A DNA stretch of 64,000 bases, from positions 227,456-291,455 of the forward strand of contig NZ_JAESDH010000003.1 in NCBI RefSeq assembly GCF_019249295.1. The letters run 5' to 3'. Source of the DNA: Alteromonas antoniana. Lineage in GTDB: Bacteria; Pseudomonadota; Gammaproteobacteria; Enterobacterales; Alteromonadaceae. Under the pieces are notes generated by a model. The model was not told the origin of the DNA and ran no database searches. It worked only from the letters and a program-made list of their open reading frames with translations. The translations under genes and the position numbers were made by a program. Below, piece by piece: positions 33,504 through 43,112 of this stretch (within the stretch, counting starts at the first letter, position 1; every line of letters starts with the position of its first letter).

Positions 33504-34283
33504 ATGAGTGAAGAAAAAATACCGTCAACCCATCGCGATTACATAAGCGCGCTTGCTACCGGACTAGAGGTGTTAGGGGCGTTTGATGGTCAAAACAAAG
33601 AAATGACCTTATCGCAAGTAGCTGAAAAAATGGGAATTGATAGGGCCAAAGCCCGTCGGTTTTTGCTTACATTGCATTCTCTTGGCTATATCCGTCGTGA
33701 GGGGCGACTCTTCGCCTTGGCACCTAAAGTGCTGTCGTTAGGGCAAGCTTATACCAGCAGCAATGGTTATATAGCAGTGGTCGAGCATTACCTTAAATCG
33801 ATTACCGCAGAATTAGGGGAGTCGGCTTCTCTTGGGAAGTTAGATGGACAGTCGGTGGTGTACGTGGCGCGTTCTCCGGCATCACATCGTCTTATGTCGA
33901 TTAACATAACAACGGGCACTCGACTGCCTGCACCGTATACGTCAATGGGACGAGTACTTGCAGCACATCTTGACGCTTCAGAATTAACAGCATGGGTGAA
34001 TGAAGCACAGTTACACCCACATACTGAGAAGAGTATTACCACTGCACAGGCGTTAGAACAGGAACTAATTAAGGTTAAGCAACAAGGTTTTAGTATTGTT
34101 GATCAAGAGCTTGAAGCGGGGTTACGCTCGGTTGCTTTACCTGTATTTAGTGGCAAAGGCGAATTGCTGGGGGCGATGAACTTAAGTACCAATGCATTAA
34201 GGGTGAGCTTAGAAACCATCACCGAGCATTGTATTCCTGTACTTAAACATGCTGCTGAGCAAATAAGACAAGATCTGCGCTAA
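33504..34283 (+). CDS. pcaR: IclR-family regulator of 3-oxoadipate genes
   Basis: The 259-residue protein has an N-terminal winged helix (MTLSQVAEKMGIDRAKARRF, residues 33-52) and the C-terminal IclR effector domain (SLGKLDGQSVVYVARSPA, then GTRLPAPYTSMGRVLAAHL). It is divergent from pcaIJFD and resembles PcaR/PcaU/CatR-type IclR activators, which answer to 3-oxoadipate or related acids. A Shine-Dalgarno AAGAGA lies upstream of the ATG. It is likely the pathway-specific regulator of pcaIJFD. Confidence 0.85.
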   Translation: MSEEKIPSTHRDYISALATGLEVLGAFDGQNKEMTLSQVAEKMGIDRAKARRFLLTLHSLGYIRREGRLFALAPKVLSLGQAYTSSNGYIAVVEHYLKSITAELGESASLGKLDGQSVVYVARSPASHRLMSINITTGTRLPAPYTSMGRVLAAHLDASELTAWVNEAQLHPHTEKSITTAQALEQELIKVKQQGFSIVDQELEAGLRSVALPVFSGKGELLGAMNLSTNALRVSLETITEHCIPVLKHAAEQIRQDLR

Positions 34284-34289
34284 CCCCTT

Positions 34290-35198
34290 TTAGGGGTAGC
34301 GACCTTCTATTCGGTTTTGCACCAGCTCATCTAATATCACCATGGCCGCAGCCATAATGTCATCTTCGGCTTCCTCGCGTTTACTGAGAAACACCGAGCT
34401 GTTTATGCCGTCGTCTTTAAGCCGAACAAACGCCACACCATCTCTGTTCATGCGCATCACTTGTTCAGGCACAAGGGTGAAGCCCATATCTGAGGCAACG
34501 AGACCCAGTGCAGTGCCTATGTCATTAACTTGCTGGGCCACTCTTACTCTCAACCCGCGACTGGCAAACAGATCCAAGCAGATGTTAGCAAAGGTTGGAG
34601 GCTTACCACCTGGGTAAGTAATTAACGGCAGTGTAGCGAGCTCTGCCATATCAACATCGTCATTAGCAAGTGGATGATGGATAGGTAGAGCGGCAAGGAT
34701 AGGCTCGCTGAACAACAACTTCTGAGTCACATCGGCTTCTAGTGATGGCATCACAACCCGACCAAAACCCATATCAATTTTACCTGACTTGAGGGCTTCA
34801 ATTTGTTCACCGGTTTTCATTTCGAGCAGTTCAACATCCACTTTGTGCTGCTGTCTTAAGCGCCTAACAAGCTGAGGAAGTTGCCCGTAAAAAATGGATG
34901 GAACAAAGCCAATTCTGAAAATTCGCTTTTTTCTTGCATCAATTCGCCGACTTTCTTCAACACATGAAGCTAACTTTTCAAGTATGAGTTGGGCCTGTTT
35001 CCAAAAGTATTCGCCAGCGGGGGTTAGGGTAATGCCACGGGCTTCTCGCTGAATGAGTTGAACACCAACCTCTTCCTCTAACTGTTTGATTTGTCTTGTT
35101 AAAGGTGGCTGGGCCATGAATATCTTTTCGGCCGCTCTGGTCATGTTCTTTTCTTCCGCTACCGCACAAAAGTAGCGTAAATGCCTTAACTCCACCAT
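34290..35198 (-). CDS. catR: LysR-type regulator of catechol/benzoate genes
   Basis: The 302-residue LTTR begins MVELRHLRYFCAVAEEKNMT with the HTH in RAAEKIFMAQPPLTRQIKQL. This is close to CatM, BenM and CatR starts, including the diagnostic LRHLRYF and AQPPL. The effector domain fits a muconate-sensing regulator. It is divergent from catB, and an ATAC-N7-GTAT operator covers its own start codon. It probably activates catBCA-ben in response to cis,cis-muconate and represses itself. Confidence 0.88.
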   Translation of the reverse strand: MVELRHLRYFCAVAEEKNMTRAAEKIFMAQPPLTRQIKQLEEEVGVQLIQREARGITLTPAGEYFWKQAQLILEKLASCVEESRRIDARKKRIFRIGFVPSIFYGQLPQLVRRLRQQHKVDVELLEMKTGEQIEALKSGKIDMGFGRVVMPSLEADVTQKLLFSEPILAALPIHHPLANDDVDMAELATLPLITYPGGKPPTFANICLDLFASRGLRVRVAQQVNDIGTALGLVASDMGFTLVPEQVMRMNRDGVAFVRLKDDGINSSVFLSKREEAEDDIMAAAMVILDELVQNRIEGRYP

Positions 35199-35211
35199 AC
35201 CTCCTAGGTAT
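35197..35211. promoter_or_regulatory. CatM/BenM-type operator ATAC-N7-GTAT
   Basis: ATAC (35197-35200), seven bases, GTAT (35208-35211) exactly fits the T-N11-A dyad used by CatM and BenM. Its left half overlaps the catR initiation codon at 35196-35198. It is immediately followed by a second short palindrome, GTATCGATAC (35208-35217). Bound regulator would block catR while activating the divergent catB operon. Confidence 0.65.
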
Positions 35212-35301
35212 CGATACTAACTAAATCAATATTGGTTGTTAACAAAAAATATTTGTAGGTTACACGCAGACATTTACTGGCAACACAAAATTAACATTTA
35301 C

Positions 35302-36417
35302 ATGATATCACAAATTCAAACTTACATTGTCGATATTCCTACGATACGACCACACAAATTGTCCATGACATCTATGGCGGTTCAGTCGATGGTTATCGTA
35401 AGAATTACCGACGACAACGGCCTTGAAGGTATTGGCGAAGGTACAACAATTGGTGGTCTCGCGTACGGCGCTGAGAGCCCAGAAAGTATCAAAACCAACA
35501 TTGATACGTATTTAGCACCTTATTTGATTGGACAGTCAGTTGCCAGCCCTAAAGCATTAATTAACAAGTTACACCTTGCTTTTAAAGGCAACCCTATTGC
35601 CAAGTCTGCGGTGCAAACGGCCCTGCTTGATTTACTTGGTAAACAACTTGGTGTGCCAGTTTCAACCTTACTCGGTGGTGCTTGCAATAATCATTTGTCT
35701 TGTCTTTGGGTATTGGCTTCAGGCAATACTGAAAAAGACATTGAAGAAGCGAAAGGCCTAGTAGCCGAAAAGCGCCATAACATTTTCAAACTAAAAATTG
35801 GCTCTCGTTCGGTACGTGACGATGTAGCGCATGTGGGCAAGATCAAAGCAGCGTTAGGCGATGACGTAAGTATTCGCGTTGATGTTAATCAAGCGTGGAG
35901 CGAGTCTCAATCTACTTATGGTATGGCTGCACTACAAGAAGCCGGTATTGATTTAGTCGAGCAACCGACCCCTGCAAAAGATTTTGCCAGCCTAGTGCGT
36001 CTTTCTAAGAAATTTAACATCTGCATTTTGGCTGATGAATCTATTGCTGATAGTACAGATACCCTTTTGTTGGCTCAGCAAGGTTTCACCGGCTCAGTGG
36101 CACTTAAGATAGGCAAAGCAGGTGGACTGTTTGGTGCACTTGATGTGGCTGCTGTGTGTAACGCGGCAGGTATTGGACTATATGGCGGTACGCTGCTTGA
36201 AGGCACTGTGGGTACCACAGCCGCGTTACATGCATGGTCGACCCTACCTGTTATTGAATTTGGCACAGAGATGTTCGGCCCACTGCTGCAGTGCGATGAC
36301 ATCGTTAAATCCCCTCTAAATTATCACAACTTTGGCGTTGAAGTTCCTACGACAGCTGGGCTAGGGCTCGAAATCGATGAGGACAAATTACGTCAATACA
36401 CCCGCAAGGCGAAGTAA
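35302..36417 (+). CDS. catB: Muconate cycloisomerase
   Basis: I place the start at ATG 35302 (371 residues), which aligns with the family N-terminus; the frame runs 66 bases further up but is unlikely to be translated. The enolase-superfamily residues are visible: FKLKIG lysines, RVDVNQAW, LVEQPTPAKD, ILADESI and VALKIGKAGG. The enzyme lactonises cis,cis-muconate to muconolactone. It is the first gene of the long catB-catC-catA-ben unit and is divergent from catR. Confidence 0.94.
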   Translation: MISQIQTYIVDIPTIRPHKLSMTSMAVQSMVIVRITDDNGLEGIGEGTTIGGLAYGAESPESIKTNIDTYLAPYLIGQSVASPKALINKLHLAFKGNPIAKSAVQTALLDLLGKQLGVPVSTLLGGACNNHLSCLWVLASGNTEKDIEEAKGLVAEKRHNIFKLKIGSRSVRDDVAHVGKIKAALGDDVSIRVDVNQAWSESQSTYGMAALQEAGIDLVEQPTPAKDFASLVRLSKKFNICILADESIADSTDTLLLAQQGFTGSVALKIGKAGGLFGALDVAAVCNAAGIGLYGGTLLEGTVGTTAALHAWSTLPVIEFGTEMFGPLLQCDDIVKSPLNYHNFGVEVPTTAGLGLEIDEDKLRQYTRKAK

Positions 36418-36426
36418 GGAGCAAAT

Positions 36427-36705
36427 ATGTTATTCAAAGTTGAAATGACTGTGATACCGCCAGCACATCTGAGCGAAGAAGAATTTAATGCAATTAAGTT
36501 GAAAGAAAAAAACTATGCCGAAGGACTGCAGGAAGAAGGCATTTGGGTACACCTTTGGCGAGTGGCTGGTCAATACGCCAATGTGAGCATATTCGAGGTG
36601 AAGGATAACCAGCATTTACACGACGTACTAATGGGCTTACCGCTGTACCCCTTTATGACGATGAGTGTGACGCCTTTGTGTCAGCACCCTTCATCAATCA
36701 AATAA
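36427..36705 (+). CDS. catC: Muconolactone isomerase
   Basis: The 92-residue product has the CatC length and pattern: MLFKVEMTVIPPAHLSEEEF at the start and LMGLPLYPFMTMSVTPL near the end. It isomerises muconolactone to 3-oxoadipate enol-lactone, the substrate of PcaD. It starts nine bases after catB behind AAGGAG. Confidence 0.95.
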   Translation: MLFKVEMTVIPPAHLSEEEFNAIKLKEKNYAEGLQEEGIWVHLWRVAGQYANVSIFEVKDNQHLHDVLMGLPLYPFMTMSVTPLCQHPSSIK

Positions 36706-36726
36706 AAAACTAACAGGCAAAAACTC

Positions 36727-36741
36727 GCTGCATTGCAGCGC
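36727..36741 (+). promoter_or_regulatory. Intercistronic hairpin catC-catA
   Basis: CGCTGCA (36727-36733) and TGCAGCG (36735-36741) form a 7-bp hairpin with a one-base centre, directly before the catA Shine-Dalgarno GCGGAG. It has no T-run. It may be an RNA-processing or stability element or a protein-binding palindrome. Confidence 0.4.
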
Positions 36742-36754
36742 GGAGACTAAGACT

Positions 36755-37693
36755 ATGACTACTATCAATACTTTACAAACTGAACATGTTCAAACGTTAC
36801 TTAAGCGTGCCGCTGGCCTAGACAACGACAAAGGCAATCCTCGCACTAAAGAAATTATGCACCGCTTGCTAACTGACGTGTTCAAGATGATTGAAGACCT
36901 CGACATTACACAAGAAGAGTTTTGGCAAGGCGTTAACTACCTAAATGAATTAGGTGCGAATGGCGAAGCCGTGCTGCTTGCTCCAGGTTTAGGTTTTGAT
37001 CATTTTCTTGATGTTCGTGAAGACGCTAAAGACGCTGCCATTGGTGAGCTAGGCGGTACACCACGTACTATTGAAGGTCCGTTGTATGTTGAAGGCGCGC
37101 CGACAAGTGAAGGCGAAGCAAGAATGGATGATGGTCAGTCACCTGGCCAAGAAATGTGGCTACATGGTCAGGTTGTTGATGAAGAAGGCAACCCAATTGC
37201 AGGCGCAGTTGTTGATATCTGGCATGCCGACGTGAAAGGTGCTTACTCGCATTTTGACCCATCTCAAACTCCGTTTAATTTACGTCGCCGCATCATTGCT
37301 GATGAGCAAGGCTGCTATCGCGCACGCAGTATTGTACCTAGCGGCTACGGTTGCCCTCCAGGTGGTTCAACGATGAAAGTGCTAGAAAGCCTTGGCCGTC
37401 ATGGTAATCGCCCTGCGCACATTCACTACTTTGTAGCGAAAGACGGCTTTAAGCACCTTACTACGCAAATTAACTTAGCCGGTGATGAATACACCTATGA
37501 CGATTTCGCTTTCGCAACGCGTGACGAATTGGTTGTTGAAGCAAAAAGTGTATCTGAGCCAGAGCAAATTAAAGCCATGGGCTTTAAAGACAACTACCTT
37601 GATGTGGAATTCAACATCACATTAATGGCAACGAAGAACGACGAGAAGCAAGACAAGCATGCTCGTGCCCGTGCAACTGTGGAGCAGGCGTAA
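36755..37693 (+). CDS. catA: Catechol 1,2-dioxygenase
   Basis: The 312-residue intradiol dioxygenase retains the non-heme iron ligands: Tyr in GAYSHFD, Tyr in IVPSGYGCPPGG, and both His in GNRPAHIHYFV. The N-terminal helical dimerisation domain (about residues 1-95) is present, and length is normal. It opens catechol to cis,cis-muconate. It is placed between catC and benA, so ring cleavage and benzoate hydroxylation genes form one run. Confidence 0.95.
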   Translation: MTTINTLQTEHVQTLLKRAAGLDNDKGNPRTKEIMHRLLTDVFKMIEDLDITQEEFWQGVNYLNELGANGEAVLLAPGLGFDHFLDVREDAKDAAIGELGGTPRTIEGPLYVEGAPTSEGEARMDDGQSPGQEMWLHGQVVDEEGNPIAGAVVDIWHADVKGAYSHFDPSQTPFNLRRRIIADEQGCYRARSIVPSGYGCPPGGSTMKVLESLGRHGNRPAHIHYFVAKDGFKHLTTQINLAGDEYTYDDFAFATRDELVVEAKSVSEPEQIKAMGFKDNYLDVEFNITLMATKNDEKQDKHARARATVEQA

Positions 37694-37718
37694 GCCTGCT
37701 ACCTTCGGGAGATAAATT

Positions 37719-39086
37719 ATGTCAGCAACATTGAATCAACTAGAACAGAAGATCCGTGGTGCCGTTGAGGCCGACGAAGAGACGGGGCATTATCGCTGTG
37801 ACCGTGGGATCTTTACCGACAAAGACTTATTTGATTTAGAAATTAAACACATCTTTGAAGGCAACTGGGTATTTTTGGCACATGAAAGCCAAATTCCCGA
37901 AATCGGTGACTATTACACTACTACAATTGGTCGCCAGCCGGTTGTTATTACACGTAACAAAGGCGGCGACCTAAATGCCATTTTAAATACGTGCTCGCAC
38001 CGCGGTGCAACATTGTGTCGTCGTAAGCGCGGTAACAAAACGTCTTTTACTTGCCCCTTCCACGGTTGGACGTTTAACAACTCAGGCAAACTTTTAAAAG
38101 CGCGTGATCAGAAGAAAGGTGGTTACCCTGAGTCGTTCAATGTTGATGGCTCTCATGACCTTAAGCATATTGCACGTTTTGAATCGTATCGCGGCTTTTT
38201 GTTCGGTAGTTTGAATGCCGATGTATTACCGCTAGAGCAATATCTAGGTGAAACCACGAAGGTTATCGACAATATTGTGGATCAAGATCCAGAAGGTATC
38301 GAAGTTATTCGTGGTACTTCAACGTACACCTACGAAGGTAACTGGAAGCTTACTGCTGAAAACGGTGCTGATGGCTATCACGTTGGAACTGTTCACTGGA
38401 ACTACTTATCAACGATGAGTCACCGCAATTATGAAGAAGGCGGTACAGAAGCAGTTGATGCGAAAAGCTGGTCGGGTGAGGGTGGTTTCTATTCGTTTGA
38501 AAATGGTCACATGATGTTGTGGACGCGTTTAACAAATCCAACTGCACGCCCTATTTATAGTCAACTAGAACGCCTTCAACAGGAAGTGGGTGAAGCGCGC
38601 GCTGACACCATTGTAAATCAAACGCGTAACTTGTGTTTGTACCCTAACGTATACGTGATGGACCAATTCTCAACACAAATTCGCGTACTTCGCCCTATTT
38701 CTGTGAATAAGACGGAAGTGTCTATTTACTGCTTTGCACCTAAGAGCGAGTCTGCTGAAAATCGTCAAAAGCGCCTTCGTCAGTACGAAGATTTCTTTAA
38801 CGTATCTGGCATGGGAACACCGGACGACCTAGAAGAATTCAGAGGTTGTCAGCAAGGCTACGAAGCGCGTGATATGCGTTGGAACGATATGAGCCGAGGT
38901 GCAGCGCACTGGATGGAAGGCCCAGACGATTATGCCAAAGGTGTAGGTATGGACACAGTTGCGTCAGGTATCAAACCAGAAGATGAAGGCCTATACGTTC
39001 ATCACCACAAGCATTGGGTAGAAGAAATGCTAAATGCGATTGAGCTAGAAAGAGCCAGTCATATTCCTGTTGTGCAAAAAGATTAA
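37719..39086 (+). CDS. benA: Benzoate 1,2-dioxygenase, large subunit
   Basis: The 455-residue oxygenase alpha subunit shows the Rieske ligands in CSHRGATLC and CPFHGWTF, and the mononuclear iron ligands in [12 protein letters not shown]. It converts benzoate to the cis-diol (1,2-dihydroxycyclohexa-3,5-diene-1-carboxylate) together with BenB and reductase BenC. The start follows GGGAG closely. The order benA-B-C-D with cat genes supports benzoate rather than another ring-hydroxylating substrate such as toluate, which cannot be excluded. Confidence 0.93.
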   Translation: MSATLNQLEQKIRGAVEADEETGHYRCDRGIFTDKDLFDLEIKHIFEGNWVFLAHESQIPEIGDYYTTTIGRQPVVITRNKGGDLNAILNTCSHRGATLCRRKRGNKTSFTCPFHGWTFNNSGKLLKARDQKKGGYPESFNVDGSHDLKHIARFESYRGFLFGSLNADVLPLEQYLGETTKVIDNIVDQDPEGIEVIRGTSTYTYEGNWKLTAENGADGYHVGTVHWNYLSTMSHRNYEEGGTEAVDAKSWSGEGGFYSFENGHMMLWTRLTNPTARPIYSQLERLQQEVGEARADTIVNQTRNLCLYPNVYVMDQFSTQIRVLRPISVNKTEVSIYCFAPKSESAENRQKRLRQYEDFFNVSGMGTPDDLEEFRGCQQGYEARDMRWNDMSRGAAHWMEGPDDYAKGVGMDTVASGIKPEDEGLYVHHHKHWVEEMLNAIELERASHIPVVQKD

Positions 39087-39098
39087 GAGGTGGCCGTG

Positions 39099-39581
39099 AT
39101 GACTTATCAGGAAATTCAGGCGTTTGTATTTCGCGAAGCGCGTTTACTTGACGACCGTCAATGGGATGAGTGGCTAACGTGCTATCACCCAAAATGTGAA
39201 TACTGGATGCCAGCATGGGATGATGATGATCAGTTAACTAACGATCCTCAAAAAGAAATCTCGCTCATTTATTACCCCAATCGCAATGGTTTGGAAGACA
39301 GGGTTTACCGCATAAAGACTGAGCGTTCGGGGGCGAGTATGCCAGAGCCGAGAACCACGCATCAGTGCAGTAATTTAGAAGTGCTGAGCCAAGACGAGAC
39401 AACAGCGGAAATCCGCTACAACTTCAACACGCTTAGCCATCGCTATCGCGAGACATCACACTTCTTCGGAACCGTGTTTTGTTCATTGGATATCAGTGGT
39501 GAAACACCAGTGATTACGCGTAAAAAAGTGGTGTTGAACAACGATTATATCAACCAAGTTATTGATGTATATCACCTGTAA
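39099..39581 (+). CDS. benB: Benzoate 1,2-dioxygenase, small subunit
   Basis: I favour ATG 39099 (160 residues) with AAGAGG eight bases upstream, over the in-frame GTG at 39090. The protein is an NTF2-like beta subunit with the typical YQEIQAFVFREARLLDDRQW start and the YRETSHFFGT segment near the C-terminus. It packs with BenA in an alpha3-beta3 oxygenase. It lies 12 bases after benA and 15 bases before benC. Confidence 0.92.
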   Translation: MTYQEIQAFVFREARLLDDRQWDEWLTCYHPKCEYWMPAWDDDDQLTNDPQKEISLIYYPNRNGLEDRVYRIKTERSGASMPEPRTTHQCSNLEVLSQDETTAEIRYNFNTLSHRYRETSHFFGTVFCSLDISGETPVITRKKVVLNNDYINQVIDVYHL

Positions 39582-39596
39582 AGACGGAGAATTATT

Positions 39597-40619
39597 ATGT
39601 CTTTCAAAGTAGCTCTTAATTTCGAAGACGGCGTAACGCGCGTTATCGAATGTAATGATGGTGAAACAGTGCTCGACGCTGCCTATCGCCATCAAGTGAA
39701 ACTGCCAATGGACTGCTCTGATGGTGTTTGTGGAACCTGCAAAGGTAGCTGCAAGCAAGGTACTTACGACTTAGGTGATGAATACATCGATGAAGCGTTA
39801 ACCGACGATGAAGCTGCTGATGGGTTAATTCTTACCTGTCAGATGTTGCCTCAATCAGACGTGGTGGTTTCTATTCCAGCGGCCTCTTCGCTGTGTGCAT
39901 CAGGCCCGCAAAGCATTACAAGCACTATTACCAGTGTAAATGCGTTGTCGGACACCACCATTGAATTAAATGTCGCTTTGTCTGAGCCACTTGATTTCTT
40001 GCCCGGTCAGTACATTAATTTGGGGCTGCCAAACTCTGATGAGACCCGTGCGTATTCATTTAGCTCTTGTCCGGGAAGCAAAGACGCAAGCTTCCTTATT
40101 CGCAATGTGCCTAATGGCTTGATGAGTATTTACTTAAGCAAAAACGCCAATGCTGGCGACGTGCTTCCGGTAACCGGTCCACTCGGTAGTTTTTACTTGC
40201 GCGCAGTAGAGCGCCCAGTACTTATGCTAGCAGGCGGAACAGGGCTTGCACCTATTCTTTCTATGCTGGCGTCGCTTGTGCAGAACCCAACCAGTCAACC
40301 TGTGTATTTACTCTACGGTGTGACCAATGTGGATGACTTGGTGAAGCTTGAAGCCTTACAAGAATATGCCGATGCATTGGACAACTTTAGCTACGCTACA
40401 GTCGTCGTTAACCCAGATAGCGCACATGAGAAGTTGGGTTTTGTTACTGATCATATGGAAAGTGTTCCATTTGCACTGGCTGACGCCGATGCATATTTAT
40501 GTGGACCTCCGCCAATGGTTGATGCCGTGCGTCAATACTTTAAAGATGCGGGCACAAACCCATATTCGTTCCACTACGAAAAATTCAACCCCAGCCAGCC
40601 TAAAGAGGAAGCCGCATGA
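39597..40619 (+). CDS. benC: Benzoate dioxygenase reductase
   Basis: The 340-residue protein has an N-terminal plant-type [2Fe-2S] ferredoxin (CSDGVCGTCKGSC plus a later TCQM cysteine), then an FAD domain (RAYSFSS) and an NAD domain (GGTGLAPILSML, ending CGPPPMVDAV). It passes electrons from NADH to BenAB. Its last codons overlap benD by an ATGA, so the two are translationally coupled. Confidence 0.94.
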   Translation: MSFKVALNFEDGVTRVIECNDGETVLDAAYRHQVKLPMDCSDGVCGTCKGSCKQGTYDLGDEYIDEALTDDEAADGLILTCQMLPQSDVVVSIPAASSLCASGPQSITSTITSVNALSDTTIELNVALSEPLDFLPGQYINLGLPNSDETRAYSFSSCPGSKDASFLIRNVPNGLMSIYLSKNANAGDVLPVTGPLGSFYLRAVERPVLMLAGGTGLAPILSMLASLVQNPTSQPVYLLYGVTNVDDLVKLEALQEYADALDNFSYATVVVNPDSAHEKLGFVTDHMESVPFALADADAYLCGPPPMVDAVRQYFKDAGTNPYSFHYEKFNPSQPKEEAA

Positions 40620-41395
40620 GCTTGCGCTTCGACGGGCAGGTCATTGTAGTTACCGGCGCAGCGCAAGGCATTGGCCTTCGCGTTGCACAACGAGCTGCTA
40701 CTGAGGGAGCAAAGTTGGTATTGGTGGACCGCTCAGCGCATGTTCAACAGATTGCCCAGTCACTCAATGAAAACGGCGCGGATGCTATTGCTGTAGAGGC
40801 TGACTTAGAAACCTACGAAGGTGCGCTTAATGCTATGAATACGGCATCGGCGCATTTTGGGCGAATCGATAAGCTTATCAATAATGTGGGGGGGACCATT
40901 TGGGCCAAACCCTACGAGCATTATCAAGCTGACGAAATTGAAAAAGAAGTTCGTCGTTCGTTGTTCCCCACGTTGTGGTGTTGTCGCGCAGTATTACCTG
41001 CCATGTTAGACAATGGAAAAGGCGCCATAGTGAATGTGTCTTCTGTTGCTACTCGTGGTGTAAACCGCGCGCCTTACGCCGCGGCAAAAGGGGGCGTGAA
41101 TGCACTGACAGTGTCACTTGCCTTTGAGTATGCGCAGCACAATATTCGTGTGAATGCCACGGCACCAGGCGGAACCGACGCGCCTCAGCGTATTATTCCG
41201 CGCAACGAGTCTACACAAAGTGAGCAGGAAAAAATTTGGTATCAGCAAATTGTCGATCAGACCATTGATACCAGTTTTATGTCTCGTTACGGCACCCTAG
41301 ATGAACAAGCATCTGCCATTTTGTATTTAGCTTCAGATGAAGCCAGCTATATTACAGGAACTATTTTGCCTGTTGCAGGTGGAGATTGTGGTTAA
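40616..41395 (+). CDS. benD: Benzoate cis-diol dehydrogenase
   Basis: The 259-residue short-chain dehydrogenase has the cofactor motif TGAAQGIG (residues 14-21), NNVGG, the Ser in VNVSSVA and the catalytic YAAAK. It oxidises and decarboxylates the benzoate diol to catechol with NAD. Identification beyond SDR rests on its place directly after benABC. A G-rich hairpin separates it from benE. Confidence 0.92.
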   Translation: MSLRFDGQVIVVTGAAQGIGLRVAQRAATEGAKLVLVDRSAHVQQIAQSLNENGADAIAVEADLETYEGALNAMNTASAHFGRIDKLINNVGGTIWAKPYEHYQADEIEKEVRRSLFPTLWCCRAVLPAMLDNGKGAIVNVSSVATRGVNRAPYAAAKGGVNALTVSLAFEYAQHNIRVNATAPGGTDAPQRIIPRNESTQSEQEKIWYQQIVDQTIDTSFMSRYGTLDEQASAILYLASDEASYITGTILPVAGGDCG

Positions 41396-41427
41396 GTAAC
41401 AAAAATAGAATACCGCGTTCCCAAGCT

Positions 41428-41461
41428 GTGCTATTCGCAGGTGATTTCTTGCGGGTAGCAC
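41428..41461 (+). promoter_or_regulatory. 12-bp hairpin between benD and benE
   Basis: GTGCTATTCGCA (41428-41439) pairs with TGCGGGTAGCAC (41450-41461) with two G-U pairs and a 10-base loop. No T-run follows, so it is more likely an mRNA stability or processing element that sets benE expression apart from benABCD than a full terminator. Confidence 0.5.
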
Positions 41462-41481
41462 GGCAACCAATGGAGTGACTT

Positions 41482-42675
41482 ATGCAAAATCAGCCTACTT
41501 TCATTTCTTTTCCACCGTTAAAAGACTGGTCGTTGTCTGCTGCAGTAGCGGGGATCCTCGCATCAACAATGGGCTATGCAGGTCCACTGGTTATCTTGTT
41601 TCAAGTTGCCGAATCGGCGAATTTGAGCAGTGAGGTACTGACTTCTTGGATTTGGGGGATGTCTATTGCTAGCGGTTTACTATGTGGTTGGTTTAGCTTG
41701 CGCTATCGCATGCCCTTGCTTTTTGCATGGAATGCACCGGGTTCTGCCTTGCTCGTCACCTTAGTGCCGGGTATGCCGTGGGGCGATGTGATAGGCGCGT
41801 ACATTATGTCTGGTGGCATTTTGTTGTTATTGGGAGTAACAGGGGCATTTGAGCGACTAGTGAACCGATTGCCTTTGGCCTTAGCCGCGGCACTGTTGGC
41901 AGGAATATTGGTTAACTTTTCCCTCGATCTCTTTTCTAAGATGACACAAGCGCCTTTACTGGGGCTGGTGATGTTCGCAGGCTATATTTTATTGCGTCAC
42001 TTGCTACCGCGTTACGCAATCATGCTTACCGTTGCTATTGGGGTAGGGGTACTGGCCTTAAACTATGATTTGTCATTTCAACAAGTTGACTGGCAAATAT
42101 CAACACCGCATTGGTACATGCCTAGTTTCTCACTCACTGCATTATTTAGTATTTCAATACCGCTTATGTTAGTTGCTGTGAGTGGCCAATTTATTACTGG
42201 TATCGCCATACTAAGGCAAGACAAGTATTCACCACCGTCAAATCAGATTGTTGCAGGTAGTGGGCTTATGAGTATTCTGTTTGCTCCAACGGCGTGCCAT
42301 GGGGTGAATTTATCTGCAATAACCGCTGCCATTTGCACCGGCCCAGATGCCAACCCCGACCCTAAAAAACGCTATTTTGGCCCAGCTGTCGCCATGCTGT
42401 GGTACATCATGTTTGGGCTATTTAGCGCCGCGTTAGTGAGTGTGATCCAAGCGTTTCCCGCAGCGTTTATCGCAATGGTGGCCGGCATTGCACTTTTGGG
42501 GGCGCTGGAAGGGTCACTTTCTACAGCATTAAGCCAACCTGCAGACCGAGAAGCGGCGTTGTGTACCTTTCTTATTACCGCATCGGATTTGTCGTTATTA
42601 GGGCTTTCCTCCGCGTTTTGGGGGCTAGTCATTGGCGGCACTATCATTGTTGTTCAGCGCTATCTTAAAAAGTAA
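41482..42675 (+). CDS. benE: Benzoate/H+ symporter
   Basis: The 397-residue protein has 11-12 hydrophobic helices spread over its whole length, with the BenE-family signatures near the middle and end (FAPTACHGVNLSAITAAICT around residue 270). It imports benzoate with protons across the inner membrane. It closes the ben operon and is followed by a strong terminator at 42715-42738. Confidence 0.92.
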   Translation: MQNQPTFISFPPLKDWSLSAAVAGILASTMGYAGPLVILFQVAESANLSSEVLTSWIWGMSIASGLLCGWFSLRYRMPLLFAWNAPGSALLVTLVPGMPWGDVIGAYIMSGGILLLLGVTGAFERLVNRLPLALAAALLAGILVNFSLDLFSKMTQAPLLGLVMFAGYILLRHLLPRYAIMLTVAIGVGVLALNYDLSFQQVDWQISTPHWYMPSFSLTALFSISIPLMLVAVSGQFITGIAILRQDKYSPPSNQIVAGSGLMSILFAPTACHGVNLSAITAAICTGPDANPDPKKRYFGPAVAMLWYIMFGLFSAALVSVIQAFPAAFIAMVAGIALLGALEGSLSTALSQPADREAALCTFLITASDLSLLGLSSAFWGLVIGGTIIVVQRYLKK

Positions 42676-42714
42676 CACCAGCAACAAAAGCAACACCGCT
42701 CCCAAGCAATTTTG

Positions 42715-42738
42715 ACCCGCCAAATGGCGGGTTTTTTA
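42715..42738 (+). terminator. Rho-independent terminator after benE
   Basis: ACCCGCC (42715-42721) pairs with GGCGGGT (42726-42732) around AAAT, followed by T6. It ends the cat-ben transcript. Confidence 0.93.
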
Positions 42739-43112
42739 TTCGTGTATTTTTCCTTTAGGTTTGTTTGTTTTTAATTATTGGTGAATTAATTTACAAATAA
42801 TGAACAAATTGTGGCGGGTGATTTTTGTCTACAAGAGCTCTCAATGTTCTTCCAAATCTGTTTGTAATTATCAATTAATAACAATGGTTTATATGTTTTT
42901 CAATGCATTGTTGTTCAACCTGTATACCGCAAAGCCATACCCGTTAAGTATTGCGAGTCACTCATTTGGTATTGGTTTGTGATTTATCTTCACAGTAAGT
43001 TCCTTGCTTAGAAACAATTGAATAACACAAAATTTACAAAGGCGGGTTGCCTTAACGTCAGTTGTTTCTGTTTATCACACACATGCTTGGCACATTTACA
43101 ACGGAGAACTGA
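42739..43112 (+). other. Promoter region of porin gene
   Basis: This 374-base AT-rich stretch lies between the ben terminator and the porin gene. A 60-codon frame at 42800-42982 has no ribosome site and unusual composition and I do not call it. It probably holds the porin promoter and long 5' untranslated RNA. Only the Shine-Dalgarno CGGAG before 43113 is clear. Confidence 0.5.

Noticed and set aside
42800..42982. 60-codon frame upstream of the porin gene
   Set aside because: No Shine-Dalgarno sequence, Cys/Phe/Tyr-rich composition typical of random AT-rich DNA, and it lies in the likely promoter region.
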